Below, one piece after another: positions 18,321-28,757 of a stretch of 64,000 nt of DNA (position 1 is the stretch's first letter; every line of letters begins with the position of its first letter). The stretch is taken from positions 372,001 to 436,000 of the forward strand of contig NZ_JACVPX010000001.1 in NCBI RefSeq assembly GCF_018881655.1, given 5' to 3'. The notes beneath the pieces are model-generated. The model ran no database searches. It had not been told where the DNA came from and worked only from the letters and a program-made list of their open reading frames with translations. This DNA is from Polynucleobacter sp. Tro8-14-1. GTDB lineage: Bacteria > Pseudomonadota > Gammaproteobacteria > Burkholderiales > Burkholderiaceae. A program made the translations under genes and the position numbers.

Positions 18321-20236
18321 TTCCTGAGTTTGGGCATTACGCACTAGTTCTGGCGCTTTGCATTGCTCTCATTCAGGGGGTTTTGCCATTGCTAGGCGCG
18401 CATTATGGCCGACGCGATTGGTTGGTGCTAGCAAGGCCTGCCGCGCAAACGACCTTCTTATTGTTGGCGATTGCTTTTGGAATCTTGGCCTGGAGTTTTT
18501 ACGCCAATGATTTTTCTGTACTTTATGTTGCTGAGCACTCCAATTCACAGCTGCCGGTGATTTATCGATTAGGCGCAGTATGGGGTGGGCATGAAGGATC
18601 TCTCTTATTGTGGATTTTCTTGCTGGCTACCTGGACCATTTTGGTTGCTCAACTTTCTAAAGCATTAGATGACTTTATGGTGGCGCGAGTAATTGGTGTT
18701 TTGGGGCTGGTCACTAGTGGCTTACTCCTGTTTGTTTTAACAACCTCAAATCCGTTTGAGCGTTTATTGCCTGCTGCTCAAGATGGCCGCTCATTAAATC
18801 CACTCTTGCAAGATCCGGGCTTAGTATTTCATCCGCCAATGTTGTACATGGGTTACGTTGGTTTTTCAGTGGCTTTTGCATTTGCAATTGCCTCTTTATT
18901 GTCTGGAAGATTAGATGCTGCTTGGGCTCGTTGGTCGCGTCCTTGGACAACCGCTGCTTGGGTTTTCCTGACCCTCGGTATTGCTTTGGGTTCATGGTGG
19001 GCCTATTACGAATTGGGTTGGGGCGGCTGGTGGTTTTGGGACCCCGTTGAGAATGCCTCCTTTATTCCTTGGCTCGTGGGTACCGCCTTGTTGCATTCTT
19101 TGGCGGTTACCGAAAAGCGCGGCGGCTTTAAGAGCTGGACTGTGCTCTTAGCAATTACTGCATTCTCTTTATCGCTACTAGGAACCTTCTTAGTTCGTTC
19201 GGGTGTCCTAACTTCGGTTCATGCATTTGCAACCGATCCAAGGCGCGGCATCTTTATTCTGATCTTCTTATCACTCGTCGTTGGTTCGTCTCTGATGCTC
19301 TACGCATGGCGTGCGCCTAAGAGTTCGATGGGCGGCAAATTTAGTTTGAGCTCCAGAGAAACATTGATTTTGCTTGGCAATGTCTTTTTCGTGGTTTCTG
19401 CCGGATCTGTTTTGCTAGGCACCCTATATCCTTTGCTGATTGATGCTTTGCATCTAGGTAAGATTTCTGTAGGCCCTCCTTATTTCAATAGCGTATTTGT
19501 TCCCATCATGGTGCCATTACTGGTATTGATGGGTATCGGTCCATGGGCAAGCTGGAAGCAAAGTAATTTAATTACCATCATCAAGCGTTTATGGATTGCA
19601 GGCGCAGTCGCTCTAATTGCAGGCGTTGGAATTCCTTTAATTATGGGCCAATTTACTTGGCTTGCAGGCATGGGCTTCATGTTGGCATTTTGGGTGATCG
19701 CTTCGGGCTTCATGCAAATTATTCGACAAGCCAAAGCCGGTAAACCAACCCGTTCTTTTATTGGTATGCAGGTGGCGCATTTGGGCATTGCGGTGTTTGT
19801 GATTGGCGTCACAATGGTGGGTGCATACCAAGAAGAAAAAGATGTGCGCATGTCCCCTGGCGATACAGTAAGTGTTGGTGGATATCAAATCCAGATGCAG
19901 GGAGTGAATACAGTACTTGGCCCAAATTATCAAGCGATACGAGGTGCTTTCCAGCTCTCCAAAAATGGTATTTCTGAGAGAAGTCTTTATCCAGAAAAGA
20001 GAAGCTACTTTTCTTCGACGATGCCGATGACTGAAGCAGCGATTAATGCTGGACTCACCCGCGATATTTATGTATCACTAGGTGAAGAACTCAGCGATCA
20101 ATCCTGGGCTGTACGTGTTTACTACAAGCCTTTTGTGGATTGGATTTGGGGCGGTTGCTTGTTGATGGCTTTAGGTGGCGTGTTCGCTATGTCTGATAAG
20201 CGCTATCGACTGAAATTAAAGAGCAAGTTCATATGA
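18317..20236 (+). CDS. ccmF: Heme lyase CcmF
   Basis: [30 protein letters not shown] (WWD motif). Confidence 0.96.
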   Translation: MIPEFGHYALVLALCIALIQGVLPLLGAHYGRRDWLVLARPAAQTTFLLLAIAFGILAWSFYANDFSVLYVAEHSNSQLPVIYRLGAVWGGHEGSLLLWIFLLATWTILVAQLSKALDDFMVARVIGVLGLVTSGLLLFVLTTSNPFERLLPAAQDGRSLNPLLQDPGLVFHPPMLYMGYVGFSVAFAFAIASLLSGRLDAAWARWSRPWTTAAWVFLTLGIALGSWWAYYELGWGGWWFWDPVENASFIPWLVGTALLHSLAVTEKRGGFKSWTVLLAITAFSLSLLGTFLVRSGVLTSVHAFATDPRRGIFILIFLSLVVGSSLMLYAWRAPKSSMGGKFSLSSRETLILLGNVFFVVSAGSVLLGTLYPLLIDALHLGKISVGPPYFNSVFVPIMVPLLVLMGIGPWASWKQSNLITIIKRLWIAGAVALIAGVGIPLIMGQFTWLAGMGFMLAFWVIASGFMQIIRQAKAGKPTRSFIGMQVAHLGIAVFVIGVTMVGAYQEEKDVRMSPGDTVSVGGYQIQMQGVNTVLGPNYQAIRGAFQLSKNGISERSLYPEKRSYFSSTMPMTEAAINAGLTRDIYVSLGEELSDQSWAVRVYYKPFVDWIWGGCLLMALGGVFAMSDKRYRLKLKSKFI

Positions 20237-20763
20237 AAGCAAAATTTTTAATCCCCCTGATCTTGTTTGTGGGTTTGGTAGTCTTTTTGGCTATTGGCTT
20301 AAATCGTGATCCACATGAAGTGCCTTCACCGCTAATTAACAAGTCTGCCCCTGCATTTGAAGTGTCTCAATTGGCTGATGCTAATAAAACATTTTCACCG
20401 GCAAGTATGAAGGGACAGGTGTGGATTCTGAATGTTTGGGCATCCTGGTGCGTAGCTTGTCGCGAAGAACATCCGGTGTTGGTTGAGCTTGCTAAGTCCC
20501 AAATAGCGCCAGTGATTGGTTTGGACTATAAAGATAAGCGTGAAGATGCTGTAGCTATGCTGGCAAAACAAGGCAATCCTTATACACTCTCCGCTTTTGA
20601 TGGCAATGGGCGTGTTGGTATTGATTACGGCGTCTATGGCGTGCCTGAGACTTACATCATTGATAAGGCAGGTGTGATTCGCTTTAAACACATTGGCCCG
20701 TTAACAATGGATTTATTGAATCAAAAAATTTATCCTATGTTGAATGAGTTAAAGAAATCATGA
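20233..20763 (+). CDS. ccmG: Thiol:disulfide interchange protein CcmG/DsbE
   Basis: VWASWCVACREEHPVL thioredoxin motif; YGVPETYIIDK. Confidence 0.93.
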   Translation: MKAKFLIPLILFVGLVVFLAIGLNRDPHEVPSPLINKSAPAFEVSQLADANKTFSPASMKGQVWILNVWASWCVACREEHPVLVELAKSQIAPVIGLDYKDKREDAVAMLAKQGNPYTLSAFDGNGRVGIDYGVYGVPETYIIDKAGVIRFKHIGPLTMDLLNQKIYPMLNELKKS

Positions 20764-21230
20764 GGCGGATTTTATTAATCGCCGTTTGCGTGTTTAGTTT
20801 AGGCAACGCGTTTGCCAAAGATGCTGCACCACTCGCGGATGATCCAATAACAGAGCAGCGTCTTATTAGTATTTCAGAAGAAATGCGCTGCTTGGTGTGT
20901 CAGAACGAGTCTTTAGCTGGCTCGCGCTCGGATTTAGCTAATGATTTGCGTCGTGAAATTCGGGTATTGATCAAAGAAGGTAAGAGCGATGATCAAATCC
21001 GCTCATTTATGGTTGAGCGCTATGGCGATTTTGTACTGTATCGCCCGCCAGTGAAACCACTGACCTGGTTGTTATGGATTGGCCCATTTGTTATTTTGGG
21101 TCTGGGCGTTGCTGGTTTATTAATGTATTTAAGACGCAGAGATAGCAGCGTGCCTAATGTCGCGCTGACTGATGCTGATAATCAAAAAATCGATGCACTA
21201 TTAAATGCAAGCGATAAGAAAGAGGGATGA
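20760..21230 (+). CDS. ccmH: Cytochrome c-type biogenesis protein CcmH
   Basis: MRCLVCQNESLAGSRSDLANDLR; FMVERYGDFVLYRPP. Confidence 0.95.
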   Translation: MRRILLIAVCVFSLGNAFAKDAAPLADDPITEQRLISISEEMRCLVCQNESLAGSRSDLANDLRREIRVLIKEGKSDDQIRSFMVERYGDFVLYRPPVKPLTWLLWIGPFVILGLGVAGLLMYLRRRDSSVPNVALTDADNQKIDALLNASDKKEG

Positions 21231-21235
21231 AATAA

Positions 21236-22426
21236 GTGACTAGCTTTTTGATCCCCGCCTTTTTACTCCTGGTTCTGGTATTGGTGCTATTGCTGCGCCC
21301 ATTCATCTTTCCCGCGAAGAGCTCGTTGACATCGCGTCGTCAGATGAATGCCACCATCTACCGTGAAGAGTTGGATAAATTAGAGCTTGAATATAAAGCT
21401 GGTGCAATTACTTCAACTGATTATGAAATTGCGCATGCAGAAATGCGTCAAAGACTCTTTCAAGACACTATTGAAGAGGATGACCGAGAGGTTGCGGGCT
21501 CTTCAAAGAAGACTGCAATCGGCCTTTGTATCTTTATCGTCTTGCTCTCATCGGCACTGTATTTCTCCTTGGGGGATGTTGTTCGGGTAGCCCAAAACAA
21601 TTCTGAAAAACCAGTCACCCAGGAAGGTGTCGAAAAAATGGTGGCTGAATTTGCCATCAAAATGGAAAAAGATCCTGGCAACTTAAAGGGCTGGGCGATG
21701 TTAGCTCGCTCCTATCGAATCTTGGGCCGCGATCAGGATGCCGCTAAAGCGTATGCACGTGCAGGTAACTTTATTGATTCTGATCCGCAATTGTTAGCTG
21801 ACTATGCAGATGTTCTGGCAAGCAATGCAAATGGGAGTTTTGTTGGGAAGCCTTCGCAGTTGATTAATCAGGCATTAAAGCTGGACCCCAATAACATGAT
21901 GGCACTTTGGCTTTCTGGAACCGCATCTTATAACGCTAAAAATTACAAGGCAGCGGCGCAGTCCTGGGAGAAGCTTGCGCAACAACTTCCGCCCAATACG
22001 GATGAGGCGCGTGCCATTCAAGGATCTATTGCTGAGGCGCGCTCTAAAGGTGGTCTGACTACTTCAGCGCCGGTTGCTCCAACCGGAAAAGGCATTAGCG
22101 GCAAGATTGAATTGTCTGCTGACCTTAAATCTAAAATTAAGCCTGGCGACATTGTGATGGTGATTGCACGCAAACCTGGTGAGCGTATGCCTGTTGCTGT
22201 CTTGAAGGCATCTGCAACTGACTTTCCAATGGGCTTTATATTGAATGATTCATTGGCCATGAATCCCAGTGCGCCTCTGTCTCAACTATCTGAGGCGAGT
22301 GTCGAGGTGCGCATTTCTAAGACTGGGATGGCGAAACCGGAAGCGGGGGATTTAATCTCTTCAGTGCAGACAATTAAAGTCGGCACAACCAATGTTCGCC
22401 TACTAGTTGACCAAGTTCGCCAGTAA
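21236..22426 (+). CDS. ccmI: c-type cytochrome biogenesis protein CcmI (TPR)
   Basis: Two N-terminal TM segments, YREELDKLELEYKAGAI, TPR region and C-terminal domain; GTG start. Confidence 0.92.
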   Translation: MTSFLIPAFLLLVLVLVLLLRPFIFPAKSSLTSRRQMNATIYREELDKLELEYKAGAITSTDYEIAHAEMRQRLFQDTIEEDDREVAGSSKKTAIGLCIFIVLLSSALYFSLGDVVRVAQNNSEKPVTQEGVEKMVAEFAIKMEKDPGNLKGWAMLARSYRILGRDQDAAKAYARAGNFIDSDPQLLADYADVLASNANGSFVGKPSQLINQALKLDPNNMMALWLSGTASYNAKNYKAAAQSWEKLAQQLPPNTDEARAIQGSIAEARSKGGLTTSAPVAPTGKGISGKIELSADLKSKIKPGDIVMVIARKPGERMPVAVLKASATDFPMGFILNDSLAMNPSAPLSQLSEASVEVRISKTGMAKPEAGDLISSVQTIKVGTTNVRLLVDQVRQ

Positions 22427-22430
22427 GGTT

Positions 22431-23195
22431 TTAGCCTCTACCCACAAACGGCATATTGGTTGCCATAATCGTCATCGACAGAATATTGCTTTCGAGTGGC
22501 AGTTGGGCCATATGCAGTACGGCCTCACCAACATGATCAACATCCATGCGTGGCTCTACCTTAATCGATTGATCTGCCTGCAGGATCCCAGCAGCCATAC
22601 GTTCAGTCATCTCTGTTGCAGCATTGCCGATATCGATTTGACCGCACGCGATATTAAAAGGACGTCCATCTAATGCAATGGTTTTGGTTAAGCCGCTGAT
22701 GGCATGTTTGGTTGCCGTGTAGGGCACTGACATTGGACGAGGTGCGTGTGCAGAGATTGAGCCATTATTGATAATTCTGCCGCCCTGTGGAGATTGCGCC
22801 TTCATCATACGAATCGCTTCCTGTGAACACAAGAACGCACCACAGAGGTTGCTATTCACTACATTCATCCATTGCTCATAACTCAGGTCCTCCATTGGAA
22901 TGGCAGGGGCTCCCATACCAGCGTTATTGAAGAGCAAATCAATGCGGCCAAATTTATGGCTAAGTGCTGTAAATAGCTTTTTGACTTCATCGGGTTTGCC
23001 AACATCGCAAGCGACCGCTAGACAGTTACTTTGATTGCCGCCGATATCAGCAATAGCCTTTTCTAATCTATCTAGATTGCGTCCAGTTAGGACCACTTGA
23101 TAGCCTCCCTTGAGAAGGGCTTTGGCAGCCGCCCGCCCAATACCAGTTCCTGCACCAGTTACTAGGGCTACCTTAGTTTTTGCTGAATTCATCAT
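22431..23195 (-). CDS. SDR family oxidoreductase
   Basis: [33 protein letters not shown]. Confidence 0.9.
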   Translation of the reverse strand: MMNSAKTKVALVTGAGTGIGRAAAKALLKGGYQVVLTGRNLDRLEKAIADIGGNQSNCLAVACDVGKPDEVKKLFTALSHKFGRIDLLFNNAGMGAPAIPMEDLSYEQWMNVVNSNLCGAFLCSQEAIRMMKAQSPQGGRIINNGSISAHAPRPMSVPYTATKHAISGLTKTIALDGRPFNIACGQIDIGNAATEMTERMAAGILQADQSIKVEPRMDVDHVGEAVLHMAQLPLESNILSMTIMATNMPFVGRG

Positions 23196-23283
23196 GTTCT
23201 TTAGGGCTGCTTAAAAGTATTATCTTATCGTGGTTTATTAGGCCTGTTTTGAAACCTTTGCCTATTGCTTTGCTCGGGGCATA

Positions 23284-24609
23284 ATGCAAAAAACACAAGA
23301 GATTTCCATGAATTTCATCAAAAGACAAATTTATAACCCTATAGCTCTGGTAATCAGCTTTTTTGCGCTGCTGATCATTTTCTTTGCCGTACTCTGGATC
23401 TTGGTTCCTCCGCCTCCCAAGTCGATTGAAATGGCCACTGGCTTTCCTACGGGGCTGTATTACCAGTTTGGTGAGCGTCTAAAAACGGAAATAGCTAAAG
23501 AGGGTGTTGATCTTAATGTGCGATCTACTGGTGGGACCTTAGATAACTTAGCTCTTTTAAATGACCCCAAGTCTGGGATTGATTTTGCAATGGTGCAGGG
23601 TGGGGTCGCCAATCTGAATGAATATCCAAAATTAGTATCGATTGCAGGCATGTTTTACGAGCCTATTTGGGTTTGGTATCGCGATGCTGCATTTAAAACT
23701 GATGGTGGTCAACTCACTATCTTGAAACAATTAAAAGGCAAGAGAGTTTCTATAGGCAATGAAGGAAGTGGTACTTTAGTGCTCGCTAAAGATTTATTGC
23801 GAGTTAGTGGCATTTCTGAAAATGAGATTAAGCTGGAAAAACTTAAGCCAGATGATGCTATCGAGAAATTAAATAATGGCCAATTAGATGCCGTATTTAT
23901 TGTGGCTGCAGCTGAGGCGCCGATTTTGCATAAGTTTTACTCTGTACCCGGTATTCGTTTGATGAGCTTTGACCAGGCAGATGCTTATACCCGCAACTTA
24001 ACCTACCTATCTAAAGTGATTGTTCCTAGAGGTTTGTTGAGTATTGAGTTTGATCAGCCACGTCAAGATATTCAGGTAATGGCCCCTACTGCTACTTTGG
24101 TTGCCCATGATAATGTCAGTCCGGCCCTGGTATCGCTTTTGCTTGGGGCTTCCTACGATATTTTGAAAACCTATTCTCGCCTACAAAAAGTGGGTGAGTT
24201 TCCATCTAGCTCAGGCTTGGATTTCCCCTTACATGTAGATGCAGAAATCTATTTAAAAGATGGGCCTTCATTCTTACATCGCCACTTACCATTCTGGACA
24301 GCGGTGTGGGCTGGACGTTTTGTCAAAATTGTCATTCCATTATTGGTTATTCTGATTCCGCTATTTACTTATATTCCGTCGACTAAGAACTTCTTCTTAC
24401 GATTGAAGTTGGCTCAGGTATATGAAGAGCTCAAGGTGATTGAGAAGAATGCCCAAAATCCAGCGCTAAAAGAAAAGAATTTCAAAGATCTTGAGGATAT
24501 AGAGAGGCGCGTTGGAAATATCAAGGTATCCATGTTGGATGCTAAAGAGCTATATGACCTCAAAGGGCATGTAGGTGAAGTCCGTCACCGCCTGAATTTG
24601 GTTCATTAA
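23284..24609 (+). CDS. TAXI family solute-binding protein with TM anchors and C-terminal helical extension
   Basis: ATGFPTGLYYQFGERLKTEIAK, FAMVQGG, RVSIGNEGSGTLVLA; TM near N-terminus and KIVIPLLVILIPLFTYI near C-terminus followed by a charged helix. Confidence 0.82.
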   Translation: MQKTQEISMNFIKRQIYNPIALVISFFALLIIFFAVLWILVPPPPKSIEMATGFPTGLYYQFGERLKTEIAKEGVDLNVRSTGGTLDNLALLNDPKSGIDFAMVQGGVANLNEYPKLVSIAGMFYEPIWVWYRDAAFKTDGGQLTILKQLKGKRVSIGNEGSGTLVLAKDLLRVSGISENEIKLEKLKPDDAIEKLNNGQLDAVFIVAAAEAPILHKFYSVPGIRLMSFDQADAYTRNLTYLSKVIVPRGLLSIEFDQPRQDIQVMAPTATLVAHDNVSPALVSLLLGASYDILKTYSRLQKVGEFPSSSGLDFPLHVDAEIYLKDGPSFLHRHLPFWTAVWAGRFVKIVIPLLVILIPLFTYIPSTKNFFLRLKLAQVYEELKVIEKNAQNPALKEKNFKDLEDIERRVGNIKVSMLDAKELYDLKGHVGEVRHRLNLVH

Positions 24610-24621
24610 AGGGATCTGGAG

Positions 24622-25587
24622 ATGAATAGGCTAATTCATTATCTATTTTTAGCTGTAGGCCTGCTTGTATCTATTGGGGTTCAGGCACAGGCCTACCCAA
24701 GCAAGCCTATTTCCCTGGTGGTTCCTCAGGCGGCAGGCGGCACTAACGACATTGTGGCTCGTCTAATTGCGCCATCTTTTGGTGAAGCTATTGGCGCATC
24801 GATTGTGGTTGAAAATAGACCAGGTGCTGGCGGTAATATTGGTACCCAAAGTGTTGCACGCTCACCTAAGGATGGCTATACCTTACTGCTTACCATTAAT
24901 AGTGCGCAAGCTATTAATCCTTCTTTATATAAAAATCCTGGCTTTGATCCTGTAAATGATTTTGTGCCTTTGTATTACATTGGGGCAACGCCTTATGTAT
25001 TAGTTTCTCCACCGGGATCTCCTTATAAAACATTGGTGGATGTTGTGGCTGCGGCTAAGAAGAGGCCTGGAGAATTGTCATATGCCTCAGCTGGTAATGG
25101 CATGATTAGTCACTTATTAGGCGCTATGCTTAATGCGAGCGCTGGCATTGAAATGCAACATATTCCTTACAAGGGGGTAGCCCCAGCAATTAATGATGTA
25201 TTAGGTGGACAAGTGCCGCTGGCATTTGCGAGCTTGCCCTCTGCACTCAATTATATTAAAGCGGGGAAGCTTCAGGCGATCGCGATTAGTTCTGCAAAGC
25301 GTTCTAGTGCTGCGCCTGAAATTCCAACGATTGCAGAAACATACCCTGATTGTGTTGGTGAGGTGTGGGTGGCCATCTTTGCCCCTGTTGGCGTTAGTGT
25401 GGATGTAATAAAGAAGGTGCAGGCGGCAATGGAGAATGCCCTATCTAAATCAGAAGTGCGTGAGAGGCTATCTGCACAGGGCTTGGATCTTGCACCCGTT
25501 CCAACTAATAAGTTGAGCGCTTTACTAAAGGATGAGTTGGCTAAGTGGGCAAAAATTGTGAGGGCATCTGGAGCGCAGTTGGATTAA
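24622..25587 (+). CDS. Bug family tripartite tricarboxylate transporter substrate-binding protein
   Basis: YPSKPISLVVPQAAGGTNDIVARLI...VVENRPGAGGNIGTQSVARSPKDGYTLL. Confidence 0.92.
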   Translation: MNRLIHYLFLAVGLLVSIGVQAQAYPSKPISLVVPQAAGGTNDIVARLIAPSFGEAIGASIVVENRPGAGGNIGTQSVARSPKDGYTLLLTINSAQAINPSLYKNPGFDPVNDFVPLYYIGATPYVLVSPPGSPYKTLVDVVAAAKKRPGELSYASAGNGMISHLLGAMLNASAGIEMQHIPYKGVAPAINDVLGGQVPLAFASLPSALNYIKAGKLQAIAISSAKRSSAAPEIPTIAETYPDCVGEVWVAIFAPVGVSVDVIKKVQAAMENALSKSEVRERLSAQGLDLAPVPTNKLSALLKDELAKWAKIVRASGAQLD

Positions 25588-25619
25588 CGCTTTTTTGCTG
25601 CTTGACCTAAAATAGACCC

Positions 25620-26375
25620 ATGACAATTACTGGCGTTGCGCCTACACTGACCCCCTTAAAGCAGATCGATCAAGCTTTGCGTGATGACGGCTTTGCTGTG
25701 GTGTCTGCTGAGACGGTTGCTGAGTTTAGTAATGTAGATCTGTCCAAGCTTCAAGATCTCACGAAGTATTGGGAAAACTTGCCCCGCGATCCTTATTTAA
25801 AAGATGGTGGGCGCTATCGCTTTCGTCGACATGCTAGCTATGAGATTAAAGGTGATGAGCTCACATTGGTTCCACATCGTGCACACTGGCAATCACTAGA
25901 TTACAACGCATTGCATGGTGGAATTGAGCGCTGGTTTGAGCCCATTCAAGGTGAGTTATTAAGTAATACTGCTTGGCAATCTGTCTTGCTCGGGCTTGCG
26001 CATATCTTGAATAGCCTAAAGCCTGTGAATACTTGGTTTGTTGAAGCGCATCAATTTCGAATTGATACCACTGATGGTATCGGACGTCCAACACCTGAAG
26101 GCGCGCATCGCGATGGCGTTGATTTTGTAGCAGTCTTCTTATTGGGTCGAGAGGGTATTAAAGGTGGTGAGACCAGAATATTTGATACCTCTGGCTCCGC
26201 AGGATTGCGTTTCACCCTCACACAACCTTGGTCTCTTTTGTTAATGAATGATCAGCGCATGATTCATGAATCAACCCCAATTCAGCCATTAGCAAAATAT
26301 GGCTATCGAGATACCTTGGTTCTTACCTACCGCTCAAATGGTTTCCAAGACTCTCCAAATCGAAGTCAGCAATAA
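25620..26375 (+). CDS. 2OG-Fe dioxygenase family protein (PF10014-like)
   Basis: GAHRDGVDFVAVFLLGREGIKGGETRIFD HxD motif, distal His MIHESTPI, and RDTLVLTYR. Confidence 0.82.
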   Translation: MTITGVAPTLTPLKQIDQALRDDGFAVVSAETVAEFSNVDLSKLQDLTKYWENLPRDPYLKDGGRYRFRRHASYEIKGDELTLVPHRAHWQSLDYNALHGGIERWFEPIQGELLSNTAWQSVLLGLAHILNSLKPVNTWFVEAHQFRIDTTDGIGRPTPEGAHRDGVDFVAVFLLGREGIKGGETRIFDTSGSAGLRFTLTQPWSLLLMNDQRMIHESTPIQPLAKYGYRDTLVLTYRSNGFQDSPNRSQQ

Positions 26376-26385
26376 GCCAGCTGAT

Positions 26386-27369
26386 TTACTCTGGCTCCAT
26401 GCCAGCTTCTTTAATCGCTTTTGCCCACTTAGCAGTTTCTAGTTTGATCTTTTGGCCAAGGGCTTCAGGCGTTCCTGGCTGAGTTTCAAAACCATTTGCA
26501 GAGAGTCGCTCTACTAGGTCTTTTGATTTAGCTGCATTATTAATGGCTTGATTGAGTTTGAGAACAGCGTCTTTTGGCATGCCTGCAGGCCCAAATGCCG
26601 CAAAGAAGGCGATGAGTTCATAACCTTTGATGCCTAATGCTTCATTTACCGTAGGTAGCTCTGGAATAGCCGGCGAGCGCTTCAAGGAGGTTACAGCTAG
26701 GCCACGGATTTTGCCTGCTTGCACCTGAGGTAATGAAACTCCAAAGTCGGATGTGAACATATTCACTTGACCGCCAATTAAATCAGTCATAGCATTGGGG
26801 CCGCTCTTGTATGAGACCCCAATCATTTTGATATCAGCAAAGCTTGCCAGCATTTCTGATGAAACGCGCTGTGATGTACTTGCATAAGCAAAAGTCATTT
26901 TTCCTGGATTGGCTTTGGCTAGAGAAACAAACCCATTGAGTGATTTAGCAGGCACATCATTATTGATGGCAATAATGAGTGGAGCAGATCCAAAAAATCC
27001 AATGGGAGTAAAGGCGGTGTCTTGGTTATAGGGTAAATTTTTAACCAAGCTCTTAAGGGCAGCATTAGTGCTATTGGTTCCGAACAGAATCGTATAGCCG
27101 TCTGCGGGGGCCTTGGCTACAAAATCTGCGCCAATTAGGCCATTTGCGCCAGGGCGATTTTCAACAACTACAGGCTGGCCTAATGACTCAGACATTTTTG
27201 CCGCAAAAGCGCGTCCAATTTGATCGGTTGTGCTACCGGGTGCAAAAGGAACAATCGCTTTAATGGGTTTGGAGGGGTAGCTATCCGCTGATGCCAGGGT
27301 GCTTGTGAAGCTAATGATGAGGCCGGCCCCGATCTGCAATAAGCGAGCTATCAAAGATTTGCTATTCAT
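26386..27369 (-). CDS. Bug family substrate-binding protein
   Basis: YPSKPIKAIVPFAPGSTTDQIGRAFA...VVENRPGANGLIGADFVAKAPADGYTI. Confidence 0.92.
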   Translation of the reverse strand: MNSKSLIARLLQIGAGLIISFTSTLASADSYPSKPIKAIVPFAPGSTTDQIGRAFAAKMSESLGQPVVVENRPGANGLIGADFVAKAPADGYTILFGTNSTNAALKSLVKNLPYNQDTAFTPIGFFGSAPLIIAINNDVPAKSLNGFVSLAKANPGKMTFAYASTSQRVSSEMLASFADIKMIGVSYKSGPNAMTDLIGGQVNMFTSDFGVSLPQVQAGKIRGLAVTSLKRSPAIPELPTVNEALGIKGYELIAFFAAFGPAGMPKDAVLKLNQAINNAAKSKDLVERLSANGFETQPGTPEALGQKIKLETAKWAKAIKEAGMEPE

Positions 27370-27454
27370 GCTGTCTCCGTCTTGTTTTCAGTAGTGTAGC
27401 GGGTCTAATTCGTTCTGGGCGAGTAGAATGAGTTCACGTTTCTACTGACTAACT

Positions 27455-28690
27455 ATGCGCTTTCGTTCGGCTGGCTATACCCCTCTTATGCTTCTGGCAC
27501 AAACCTGTGCTTTATTGGGTTTTGCTTGCTATGCCGTCGTATTAACGACTTTGCAAGAGGAGTGGCATCTCAGTAATTTGCAGTCGGGCCTGATTGCGAG
27601 TGCTTTTTTCTTTGGTTACATGCTTGCCGTTCCATTAGCTACGGCTTTAACAGATCGGGTAGACGCGCGTAAGGTCTATTTAATAGGCGGTCTCACAGCA
27701 AGTTGCGGTCTTTTGGGTATGAGTCTGTTGGCTTATAACTTTTGGACAGCTCTACTTTTTATGGCTTTGAATGGAGCTGGTCTTGCCGGTACTTATATGC
27801 CCGGCCTCAAGATTTTGTCAGACCGTATCCAATCGGGAGAGTTAACTAGACATATTGCATTCTATACCGCCTTCTTTGGTATCGGTACTGGATTTTCGTA
27901 TTTGTGTTCTGGTTGGATTTTGAGTGCGCTTGGTTGGCACTATGTATTTGGTTTGATTGCCTTGGGCCCATTTGGCGCATTTCTGATTGTCTTGTTGCTA
28001 ATTCCAGCGCTTCAGCATGAAAAATGGCAAGGGCCAATCAATATTCGTCTGCACGATATCTTTCCGGTGGATAAATGGAAGTTGGTTTTACAAGACAAAA
28101 ATGCATCAGGCTTTATTTTTGGATATACCGCTCATACTTTGGAACTCTTTGCTTCAAGAAGCTGGATTGTTGCCTTCTTTGCTTTTTGTGCAGTTGCTTC
28201 TGGCGAAGATTTCTTTCTGACTGCAACTACTTTAGCTGGAGTGATTAATTTCTTTGGCGTGCCCTCCTCTATATTGGGTAATGAAATTGCTTTGAGAGTA
28301 GGACGTCAAAAATGGGTGCGCATTGTGATGCTGACTAGTGCGGTATTAGGGATTGCATTTGCTTGCTCAACTGGCCAGTCGTGGTGGTTGATTGTTGCTC
28401 TGGCTATTGGGCATACCATATTCATCATGGCAGATTCTTCAACGCTCACTGCAGGCTTGGTGATTAGTGCGCAAGAAAATATCAAGGGCGCAGCAATGGG
28501 CCTGCACTCATTGATGGGCTTTGGTGGTGGCCTATTGGGCCCCGCTATTTTTGGTTTCGTCTTGGATATTTCTGGTTCTCGTACTTCACAAGTTGCCTGG
28601 GTATGGGCATACGTTGCTGTAGTCATGTGGGGCGTTCTATTTGTGATTTACGAACGACGTAGGGGCTGGGGTAGCTCAGTGCGCGTATGA
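27455..28690 (+). CDS. MFS transporter
   Basis: 12-TM pattern; FFFGYMLAVPLATALTDRVDARKVYLIGG. Confidence 0.88.
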   Translation: MRFRSAGYTPLMLLAQTCALLGFACYAVVLTTLQEEWHLSNLQSGLIASAFFFGYMLAVPLATALTDRVDARKVYLIGGLTASCGLLGMSLLAYNFWTALLFMALNGAGLAGTYMPGLKILSDRIQSGELTRHIAFYTAFFGIGTGFSYLCSGWILSALGWHYVFGLIALGPFGAFLIVLLLIPALQHEKWQGPINIRLHDIFPVDKWKLVLQDKNASGFIFGYTAHTLELFASRSWIVAFFAFCAVASGEDFFLTATTLAGVINFFGVPSSILGNEIALRVGRQKWVRIVMLTSAVLGIAFACSTGQSWWLIVALAIGHTIFIMADSSTLTAGLVISAQENIKGAAMGLHSLMGFGGGLLGPAIFGFVLDISGSRTSQVAWVWAYVAVVMWGVLFVIYERRRGWGSSVRV

Positions 28691-28697
28691 GTAATCG

Positions 28698-28757
28698 GAT
28701 AAATAAGCAGATAAATAAGCAGATAAATAAGTAGGTAAATGAGTGGATGAATAAAAA
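28698..28757 (+). repeat. 12-bp tandem repeat, 3 near-perfect and 2 degenerate units, running into the ccoI start codon
   Basis: GATAAATAAGCA / GATAAATAAGCA / GATAAATAAGTA / GGTAAATGAGTG / GATGAATAAAAA. Confidence 0.9.
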
